A stretch of 8,547 nt of DNA from Oscillospiraceae bacterium (lineage in GTDB: Bacteria > Bacillota > Clostridia > Oscillospirales > Ruminococcaceae): contig DQFX01000050.1 in assembly GCA_003531585.1 (NCBI GenBank), positions 1-8,547 of the forward strand, given 5' to 3'. A program made the position numbers and the translations under genes. Below are positions 1-5,203 of this stretch, piece by piece; position 1 is the first letter of the stretch; every line of letters starts with the position of its first letter. Under the pieces are notes generated by a model. It made no database searches and had not been told where the DNA came from. It saw only the letters and a list, made by a program, of their open reading frames with translations.

Positions 1-9
1 CCACACCCC

Positions 10-197
10 TTTAGCGCTTTTTTGCATTTAGCCGTGCTTACGCACGGAGTGACTGCGCGCCGGCGCGCAGAGTACCGCACTTCGTGCGGAGTGTTTCGCC
101 TGGCGGCGACGAGGGCGCTGCCCTCGACTCGCAAGGGGGACGCGTCCCCCTTGACTCCCGATTAGGGGGTGCAGTAAGCGGAACACGCGCCGCTAAA
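10..197. repeat. Multi-hairpin intergenic element (about eight consecutive stem-loops)
   Basis: This gene-free stretch is almost entirely self-complementary. Successive stems are 32-47 (CCGTGC/GCACGG), 53-70 (perfect 18-nt palindrome), 75-89 (CCGCAC/GTGCGG, loop TTC), 96-109 (TCGCC/GGCGA), 110-126 (CGAGGGC/GCCCTCG), 132-153 (perfect 22-nt palindrome centred on ACGCGT), 154-170 (ACTCCC/GGGGGT with one G-T wobble) and 177-194 (AGCGG/CCGCT). The single-stranded linkers are 0-6 nt and are mostly AGTG, AGTA or ACTC variants. The whole is bracketed by a 7-bp inverted repeat, TTTAGCG at 10-16 and CGCTAAA at 191-197. It is far more GC-rich than its flanks. It resembles REP/MITE-like repeats or a highly structured RNA. 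Multi-copy status is inferred, not seen, because only one copy lies in the window. Confidence 0.75.
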
Positions 198-221
198 TTA
201 TAGTTTTCTTTCCATTGAGCC

Positions 222-253
222 AAACGAACCCTGACAAATGTCAGGGTTCGTTT
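222..253. terminator. Strong intrinsic terminator downstream of the ABC exporter gene
   Basis: A perfect 15-bp stem (AAACGAACCCTGACA at 222-236 with TGTCAGGGTTCGTTT at 239-253) starts 12 nt beyond the stop codon of the minus-strand ABC exporter gene. On the plus strand it is followed by a T-rich run (TTTTTATATT). On the minus strand the T run is only three bases long. It can end the MarR-ABC transcript, and it would be an even better terminator for anything transcribed rightward out of the hairpin array at 10-197. It is best treated as bidirectional. Confidence 0.85.
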
Positions 254-265
254 TTATATTCAGAA

Positions 266-3226
266 TTATTCCGTTCTCAACGCTTCTACCGGATCCTTCT
301 TTGCGGCAACCCCCGCAGGAACCAGACCCGCGATCAAAGTCAACAGCATGCTTATCACAACAAGTATCACGCCGCCCTGCCACGGAAGCAGTGCAACATT
401 CGCGATGCCGGTTATATTCTCGATTATAATGTTTATCGGAATATTCAGCAGCAGTGTTACGGCTATGCCGATAACTCCCGCCGAGAACCCGACGATAAGC
501 GTTTCCGCATTGAACACGTTGGAGATATCGCGCTTGGAAGCGCCCATAGCACGAAGTATACCGATCTCCTTTGTGCGCTCGAGCACCGAAATATAGGTGA
601 TTATGCCTATCATTATCGAGGATACTATCAGCGAAATAGCCACGAACGCTATCAGAATATAGGATATCGCATTGATAATGTCGCTCACGCTTGACATCAT
701 CAGCCCTACATAATCAGTGTAATTGATAACGTCCGCCTGGTTGTCGTCCGCTATCTTGGAATCGTTGTACTTCTCAATGAGCTGAGTTATCTTCTCCTTG
801 CTCTCAAAATCGGTCGCGTATATCTTCATGGAGCTTGGCTCGGAAAGCTCCGCAACGCCCAGGAGCTTCAGGTTGCCGTCATAGGTGGCGTCGGTGGTCT
901 CCGGCTCCTTGGTCATGTCCATGAGCTGGCGGAGCTGATCTGTTGTCAGCACCTGCATGAATATCGTGTACATCTTGGTCGGGTCTACCATGCCGTTCAT
1001 CATCGTGGAAAGCTCCGCGTTCTGCTCGGCTGTGAGCGAAGCCGCTATCTGCGCCGACATCTGCGCCTTCTGTGCGTCGGTCAGCAGGCTATTTACGTCC
1101 GCTCCGCTCTGGAGCTGCGTAAGCTGTTCCGGAGTCAGCACGCCCATCATAATGCTGTTCATCTGCTCGTCGGATACCATGCCCATCATCGCGGACTGTA
1201 TCTGAGCCTGCTGCTCCTCGGTGAGAGCCGCCATTATGCCCTCGTTGAGCTTGGTGCGCTGCTCCTCAGTGAGCATTCCGGTGAGCATTTCCATTGCCTC
1301 GGACTGGGACATCGGCTGTTCTTCTTCCTCGTCAGCCTTAGGGAATTCTATGCCAGTGAACACGTCTACGTCCGGATTTTCCTTCTGCGCCTTAACAAGC
1401 TCGCTGGAGTTGGTCTTGTCTATCATGTACTCTGTCAGCGCGTGGGTGTAGCCTATTCCGCCGGAATTTGTCGAGGATATCAGCGAATCCGCGTCAGGCT
1501 TGAGTATGCCTACTACCTTCAGTTTCAGACCGTTCTCCGCAGCCTGCTCCATGAATTCGCTGTCGCTGCGCATGTCTGTCCAGGTGCCATCGTCGTTCTT
1601 CTGGTAGAACTCGGGAGCGGTCAGCATGCTGAACTCCATACCCATCAGGTCGTCATAGCTGAAGGAAAGGTCGCCGGTGTCAAGGTCGAAGCTTTCGCCC
1701 GCCATAACGCTCGACATCATGCCCTCGAGCTCGCCCTGGTCGCGGAGACCCAGCGTATACAGCGTTACGTCTGAAAGCTCATTGCGGTCGGTTACAAGCA
1801 CCACGACCTCGTTGTACGCCTCCGGGAGACGTCCCGCAAGCACCTCGTACTCTGTTTTCAGCATATCTGTGCTGAGAAGCTCCCTGAATGCGTCGTAAGA
1901 GCTCATGGAGCTGCTTCCCATCAGCGAGGAATATGTGTTGGTCATCTGGCTGACGTTATCCGCCATCGACTGCCCCATCATCGCCGACATAACCGTTGAC
2001 GGATTGATCTGCATGATATCGCCGTCCGCGCTGTGTCCGTAAATATACAGATTGCTGTCGTAGCTGTACTGTATCTCCTCAATGCTTGCGCTTATGCCGT
2101 CAGGGTCGCTCTCGAGGTATTCCTTGAACTCGGCAAGGTTGTTGGTCTGCATTTCGGAGAGCATTGTTTTCATCATCTCGGTGGAGATGTCGTTGGTGTA
2201 TATCCTGTCGGGGTCGCGGTTTTCTTCTGCATTGTCCCGCACGTTCATCATCGAGGTCATAAGGCTGGTGTAATCCACCGTCTCATGCTGTATCGACACC
2301 GGGAAGGAAGCCAGCGTAGACCTCTCCACGCTGTTGATGTACTCCTGCACGCCGTTGGAAAGCGACAGGATAAGCGCGATACCGATGATACCTATGCTGC
2401 CCGCAAAGGACGTCAGGAAGGTGCGTCCCTTCTTGGTCATAAGATTGTTTTTCGACAGGGAAAGCGCTGTAAGAAACGACATGGAAGTCTTTTGACCCTT
2501 CGTTACCTCGCTCTTTCTGACCTCGCTGTGCGCCGGCTCCTTTGCCGGGTCGAACGGATCGCTGTCGCCGACTATCTGTCCGTCCAGCAACTTCACGATA
2601 CGCGTAGAATACTTCTCGGCAAGCTCCGGGTTGTGAGTTACCATTATTACAAGGCGGTCCTTCGCGATCTCCTTTACAAGCTCCATTATCTGAATGCTTG
2701 TCTCGCTGTCCAGAGCGCCGGTAGGCTCGTCGGCAAGCAGGATATCAGGGTCGTTGACAAGCGCTCGTGCGATGGCTACGCGCTGCATCTGACCGCCTGA
2801 CATCTGGTTCGGCCGCTTGTTGAGCTGGTTCCCCAGACCCACCTTTTCGAGAGCTTCCTTAGCGCGTCTGCGCCGCTCCGCCTTGGATACGCCGGAAAGC
2901 GTAAGCGCCAGTTCCACATTGGAAAGCACGCTCTGGTGCGGGATAAGATTGTAGCTCTGGAATATGAAACCTACGGAATGGTTGCGGTAGATGTCCCAGT
3001 CTGCGGATTTGTACTGCTTCGTGGACTGCCCGTTGATTATAAGATCGCCGCTGGTGTACTGGTCAAGACCGCCTATGATGTTCAGCAGCGTAGTCTTGCC
3101 GCAGCCCGACTGACCCAGGATACTTACCAGCTCGCTCTCACGGAACGCGATGGACACTCCCTTGAGGGCGTGCACCGTCTCGCTGCCGGTCTCGTAGTTC
3201 TTTACGATATTTCTGATCTCAAGCAT
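266..3226 (-). CDS. MacB-like ABC exporter, fused ATPase and FtsX-type permease
   Basis: This 986-residue protein carries an ABC ATPase at its N terminus. Visible motifs are Walker A GQSGCGKTT (38-46), Q-loop Q90, signature MSGGQ (142-146, Met replacing the usual Leu), Walker B ILLADEP (162-168) and H-loop H198. A linker leads to the permease: one membrane helix near 271-291, a very large external region (about 292-848), then three helices near 850-878, 905-935 and 950-975. The motif ERTKEIGILRAMGASKRDI (883-901) is typical of FtsX/MacB permeases. The topology (ATPase, TM1, external domain, TM2-4) is that of MacB, which uses ATP to drive export or mechanotransmission. The external domain, at about 560 residues, is more than twice the usual MacB size and contains a methionine-rich repeat tract. 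The ATG start has a strong GAAAGGAGC site at 3232-3240. The gene lies 26 nt downstream of a MarR regulator gene and is probably cotranscribed with it. The substrate is unknown; antimicrobial or toxic-compound export is an inference from the MarR neighbour. Confidence 0.93.
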   Translation of the reverse strand: MLEIRNIVKNYETGSETVHALKGVSIAFRESELVSILGQSGCGKTTLLNIIGGLDQYTSGDLIINGQSTKQYKSADWDIYRNHSVGFIFQSYNLIPHQSVLSNVELALTLSGVSKAERRRRAKEALEKVGLGNQLNKRPNQMSGGQMQRVAIARALVNDPDILLADEPTGALDSETSIQIMELVKEIAKDRLVIMVTHNPELAEKYSTRIVKLLDGQIVGDSDPFDPAKEPAHSEVRKSEVTKGQKTSMSFLTALSLSKNNLMTKKGRTFLTSFAGSIGIIGIALILSLSNGVQEYINSVERSTLASFPVSIQHETVDYTSLMTSMMNVRDNAEENRDPDRIYTNDISTEMMKTMLSEMQTNNLAEFKEYLESDPDGISASIEEIQYSYDSNLYIYGHSADGDIMQINPSTVMSAMMGQSMADNVSQMTNTYSSLMGSSSMSSYDAFRELLSTDMLKTEYEVLAGRLPEAYNEVVVLVTDRNELSDVTLYTLGLRDQGELEGMMSSVMAGESFDLDTGDLSFSYDDLMGMEFSMLTAPEFYQKNDDGTWTDMRSDSEFMEQAAENGLKLKVVGILKPDADSLISSTNSGGIGYTHALTEYMIDKTNSSELVKAQKENPDVDVFTGIEFPKADEEEEQPMSQSEAMEMLTGMLTEEQRTKLNEGIMAALTEEQQAQIQSAMMGMVSDEQMNSIMMGVLTPEQLTQLQSGADVNSLLTDAQKAQMSAQIAASLTAEQNAELSTMMNGMVDPTKMYTIFMQVLTTDQLRQLMDMTKEPETTDATYDGNLKLLGVAELSEPSSMKIYATDFESKEKITQLIEKYNDSKIADDNQADVINYTDYVGLMMSSVSDIINAISYILIAFVAISLIVSSIMIGIITYISVLERTKEIGILRAMGASKRDISNVFNAETLIVGFSAGVIGIAVTLLLNIPINIIIENITGIANVALLPWQGGVILVVISMLLTLIAGLVPAGVAAKKDPVEALRTE
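917..1285 (-). repeat. Tandem LTxEQ protein repeats within the exporter's external domain
   Basis: Residues 648-770 of the ABC exporter consist of about eight imperfect units of 13-18 residues. Each opens with a variant of LT-x-E-Q: LTEEQ, LTEEQ, VSDEQ, LTPEQ, LTDAQ, LTAEQ, VDPTK and LTTDQ. Each is followed by an amphipathic stretch rich in Met, Gln and Leu. The pattern suggests a stack of short helices or a coiled rod outside the membrane. The units have diverged in DNA sequence, so this is an old protein repeat and not a recent slippage product. It is not part of ordinary MacB external domains as known. Confidence 0.8.
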
Positions 3227-3252
3227 TATATGCTCCTTTCATTGTGCCTTTT

Positions 3253-3753
3253 CTATCTCTCGCCGAGCTGCTCCGCCGTTGCGGAAGCAAACTTCGAGTA
3301 AAGTCTTGCCACGTCGCGCATCTCGTCCTCCGTGAACACGGACAGTATCCGGTTGAGCGACCCGACTACCCGCGACATGTTGTCCAGCAGCTTCTCTCTG
3401 CCCGCCGGAGTTATCGAAACTCGCACGCTGCGGCGGTCGTCCTCGTCGATTGTGCGCTCTATCCAGCCTCTCCCCTGAAGGGAACGCAGCGTTCTGGACA
3501 CCGCCGGAACCGATACTCCCATAAGCGCCGCGATATCCGCTACACTCGCCGCGGTACCGCCGTGCTTCCTGGGGAACTGTTCCGCGCAGCACAGCACCGA
3601 GAACTCCGACGGAGTCATGCCGGTTATCACGCCTTCCGACTTTATGCGGCTGAGCTTCTCCATGCTGCGCAGTATCGCACCGCACACCTCCGGCGGATAC
3701 GAATTGCCGATGAAATCGCTGTTTTCCCACAGCATATCAGCAAAAAAGAACAC
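3253..3753 (-). CDS. MarR-family transcriptional regulator
   Basis: This 166-residue protein has the size and layout of MarR winged-helix dimers. Helices (about 20-60) lead into a recognition helix-turn-helix (about 71-100, with ALMGVSVPAVSRTLRSLQGR), then a beta wing with the hallmark acidic/arginine motif DEDDRRSVRVSIT (103-115), then a C-terminal dimerisation helix pair. MarR proteins repress promoters and release DNA on binding a small phenolic or toxic ligand. The start is GTG (3751-3753), preceded by AGGTGA four nt upstream. An ATG overlaps it two bases upstream but is in another frame and opens only a short ORF; the next in-frame ATG (codon 7) lacks a ribosome site. The gene is first in an operon with the ABC exporter. 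A palindrome on its own promoter suggests autorepression. It has adjacent cysteines at 55-56; a redox role is possible but unproven. Confidence 0.92.
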   Translation of the reverse strand: MFFFADMLWENSDFIGNSYPPEVCGAILRSMEKLSRIKSEGVITGMTPSEFSVLCCAEQFPRKHGGTAASVADIAALMGVSVPAVSRTLRSLQGRGWIERTIDEDDRRSVRVSITPAGREKLLDNMSRVVGSLNRILSVFTEDEMRDVARLYSKFASATAEQLGER

Positions 3754-3802
3754 ATTATCACCTGCCTTATATGAAACATACGCAAATATTAAATGCAGAC
3801 AT

Positions 3803-3832
3803 ATTTTAACACTGTTAAATACCTTATGTCAA
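3803..3832 (-). promoter_or_regulatory. Promoter of the MarR-ABC operon
   Basis: Read on the minus strand, a consensus -35 TTGACA (3827-3832) is followed after 18 bases by TAAAAT (3803-3808). An alternative -10, TTAAAA, gives a 17-base spacer. The element lies about 50 bp upstream of the GTG start of the MarR gene. No other promoter is visible in the 26-nt gap before the exporter gene, so this one probably drives both genes. Confidence 0.8.
3805..3819. promoter_or_regulatory. Probable MarR operator palindrome
   Basis: TTTAACA (3805-3811) and TGTTAAA (3813-3819) form a perfect 7-bp inverted repeat around one central base. It overlaps the -10 box and spacer of the operon promoter. Palindromes of this size overlapping the promoter are the usual MarR binding sites, so the product of the adjacent gene is the obvious candidate ligand. 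Binding here would block RNA polymerase and give negative autoregulation. Seen: the palindrome and its overlap. Inferred: which protein binds. Confidence 0.65.
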
Positions 3833-3932
3833 TACTGCACAGAGATTTTCAGCAGCATGCATAAAAATATCCATCTGAGCAGAAAATATTGTATTCCAAA
3901 TCTGAAAATCCTGTGTCGGCGGTGAATAAAAT

Positions 3933-4283
3933 ATGAAAAAACGCTGGGAAGTATTCTGGCTGGCGGAGGCCGGAATTATCCTGATATACATTCTGTTATG
4001 CCTTGCCGCCGGGCGCGTCCTGATCGCGGCAGGAGCCGCGGCAGCCGCTGTCTCAGTCTGGTGGAGCCTGTATTACTTCATGGCTCATTACACCCTGAGT
4101 AATAATGTGGTTGAAATAACCTCCGGTATTATCCTTCGCAGGCATCGGAGCATACCTCTGAGTAATATTCTATGGGAAATGCGGCTGACATCTCCGTTTT
4201 TTCGAGGGTCGGTAATGTCCGTACTGCACACAAGCGGCGGAAACGCGGTGGTGTTCTGCGATTTTTCAACGCGGGCGCGTTAG
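3933..4283 (+). CDS. Small membrane protein with YdbS-like bacterial PH domain
   Basis: This 116-residue protein has two hydrophobic helices (about 8-26 and 28-50), then a segment reading YTLSNNVVEITSGIILRR (53-70) and SIPLSNIL (73-80). That matches the start of the bPH_2 (YdbS/YdbT, formerly DUF304) fold: Y-x-L, an I-x-x-G-x-L-like strand, then I-P-x-x-x-I. Such proteins sit in the cytoplasmic membrane and their role is poorly understood; YdbS/YdbT of Bacillus have been linked to resistance to certain bacteriocins. The domain appears to stop before its usual final helix, and the last codons run into a TTTTCAAC repeat (4263-4270), so the C terminus may be shortened or altered. A modest ribosome site (GGCGGTGA, 3918-3924) precedes the ATG. 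The gene is divergent from the MarR operon, with 179 bp between. No convincing promoter was found on this strand. Confidence 0.72.
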   Translation: MKKRWEVFWLAEAGIILIYILLCLAAGRVLIAAGAAAAAVSVWWSLYYFMAHYTLSNNVVEITSGIILRRHRSIPLSNILWEMRLTSPFFRGSVMSVLHTSGGNAVVFCDFSTRAR

Positions 4284-4575
4284 TAAGTTGAAAACCTTTC
4301 AACTAAAACTGTGAAAAAGCCGAGTTTTCAACCTTTTCAACATAGTATTTAACAATTAGTTTAATCGAATGCACATTTAACCGAAACGGGTTATATTTTG
4401 CCGCATTATACGGAAAGTAACTAACTTACCAAAAACCATCGGTAAAACCGCTCTGTAAGTATACATTCTGCAATATTTCCTCAGAGTAGAATATAATATT
4501 CCAGAAAACAGCGGGTAATTTTGCCGGAAAGTATTCAACAGTTTTCACCGTGTTTTCAACAGAAACCGGTGAAAA
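4263..4575. repeat. Cluster of TTTTCAAC motifs, direct and inverted
   Basis: Exact TTTTCAAC occurs at 4263-4270, 4325-4332, 4334-4341 and 4553-4560, and as its complement at 4287-4294. Near matches are at 4296-4303 (CTTTCAAC), 4532-4539 (TATTCAAC) and 4542-4549 (TTTTCACC). Two copies sit head-to-tail exactly 9 bp apart (4325 and 4334). Two face each other as AGTTGAAA-acc-TTTCAACT (4286-4304). TTTTCACCG (4542-4550) pairs with CGGTGAAAA (4567-4575) around another copy. Apart from the first copy, which is in the end of the PH-domain gene, the region 4284-4588 holds no ORF I can support. The motif differs from a DnaA box (TTATCCACA) at two positions. The function is unknown. Confidence 0.7.
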
Positions 4576-4588
4576 ACCGGCAAAGTAA

Positions 4589-4616
4589 AAGGTGCGCCGT
4601 TGAATCGGCGCACCTT
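4589..4616 (-). terminator. Intrinsic terminator of the GNAT gene
   Basis: An 11-bp perfect stem (AAGGTGCGCCG at 4589-4599 with CGGCGCACCTT at 4606-4616, loop of six) begins directly after the TAA of the minus-strand acetyltransferase gene. On that strand it is followed by TTACTTT. The stem is GC-rich inside and T/A at its base, as expected for a rho-independent terminator. It may also act on plus-strand transcripts coming from the PH-domain gene. Confidence 0.88.
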
Positions 4617-4617
4617 C

Positions 4618-5091
4618 TTAGTAATTTACATTGCGTATATACACCTGACAGGGTATCTTCTCGCTCCAAAGCGGAAGCACCTCAAGCTCACGGAAGCCCA
4701 GGCTCTGATAAAAGGTATTCGCGGTATCAAATTGCTCGCTGGTGCCTTCCTTGACGGTCTTGACCTGCAGGTACTCGTATCCCTGGCGGCGGGCGTAGTT
4801 CAGCAGAGCCGTGAACATTCCCTTGCCTATCTTGTGGCGCTGATACTCCTTCTTGACGCCCATAACGTATATCTCCGCGGCGTAGGGGCTGGTCTCGCGC
4901 AGAGCTATGAATCCGCGCACCGTTCCTTCGTCGATATCCGCCCACAGCGGGAGCATTCGGCATGCCGCCGCATGCACGTCAATGCTCTTATCCTTTCCCG
5001 ACCACTCGGGCAGGGAGGTCAGCACCTCGCGGCATATCTTCTCCTTCTCGTCAGGGTTGATTATCTGTTTCGCGCCGCTTATTTTCGGCAT
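4618..5091 (-). CDS. GNAT-family N-acetyltransferase
   Basis: This 157-residue protein is a complete single-domain GNAT fold. The core acetyl-CoA site is VMGVKKEYQRHKIGKGM (76-92). In it, Q84-x-x-K-I-G89 corresponds to the pyrophosphate-binding Q/R-x-x-G-x-G/A motif with Lys in place of the first Gly, a substitution I recall in other GNAT subfamilies. Helix alpha3 (93-103) and strand beta5 (YLQVKT, 107-112) follow, then the typical late motif ANTFYQSLGFRE (124-135) and a closing PCQVYI (147-152). GNATs transfer acetyl from acetyl-CoA to an amine; the acceptor here cannot be told from sequence. The ATG start has AAGGGAG (complement of 5102-5108) at ten-base spacing. It has its own consensus promoter and terminator, so it is probably monocistronic, although no terminator separates it from the secreted-protein genes upstream. 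Confidence 0.92.
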   Translation of the reverse strand: MPKISGAKQIINPDEKEKICREVLTSLPEWSGKDKSIDVHAAACRMLPLWADIDEGTVRGFIALRETSPYAAEIYVMGVKKEYQRHKIGKGMFTALLNYARRQGYEYLQVKTVKEGTSEQFDTANTFYQSLGFRELEVLPLWSEKIPCQVYIRNVNY

Positions 5092-5127
5092 ATATCACAC
5101 GCTCCCTTGTATTTATAGTCTGTGATA

Positions 5128-5156
5128 ATTATACCGCATTTTATACCCGCTGTCAA
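5128..5156 (-). promoter_or_regulatory. Consensus sigma-70/SigA promoter of the GNAT gene
   Basis: On the minus strand, TTGACA (5151-5156) and TATAAT (5128-5133) are separated by exactly 17 bases, so both hexamers and the spacer match the vegetative consensus perfectly. The expected start of transcription lies about 20-30 bp upstream of the ATG. Such a promoter should be strong and constitutive unless a repressor acts on it. Confidence 0.9.
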
Positions 5157-5163
5157 CCATAGT

Positions 5164-5186
5164 TTACATATATTTCAATAATGTAA
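5164..5186. repeat. Short inverted repeat upstream of the GNAT promoter
   Basis: TTACAT (5164-5169) and ATGTAA (5181-5186) form a 6-bp inverted repeat with 11 bases between. It lies just upstream of the GNAT -35 box and 17 bp downstream of the stop codon of the longer secreted-protein gene. It has no T run and is AT-rich, so it is a poor terminator. It could be a regulator site, or chance. Confidence 0.3.
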
Positions 5187-5203
5187 GGCGCATTTGTGTA
5201 TTA

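Noticed and set aside
32..170. CRISPR array at the left edge
   Set aside because: The hairpins follow one another but differ in sequence and have no regular unique spacers, so this is not a repeat-spacer pattern.
215..694. Plus-strand ORF of 159 codons opposite the exporter's 3' end
   Set aside because: It is antisense to the conserved FtsX-type permease region, starts inside the terminator region and has the composition of a shadow frame.
2033..2800. Plus-strand ORF of 255 codons opposite the exporter
   Set aside because: It is long but antisense to the ATPase core, where codon bias keeps the opposite frame open. It shows no recognisable domain and no ribosome site.
3239..3774. ORFs of 163 (minus) and 176 (plus) codons overlapping the MarR gene
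   Set aside because: The MarR frame has clear family motifs and a ribosome site. The others are Arg- and Ala-rich or His-rich shadows typical of alternative frames.
4263..4575. Chromosomal replication origin
   Set aside because: No exact TTATCCACA box, no dnaA or dnaN nearby, and only a loosely related motif. The cluster is reported but not called an origin.
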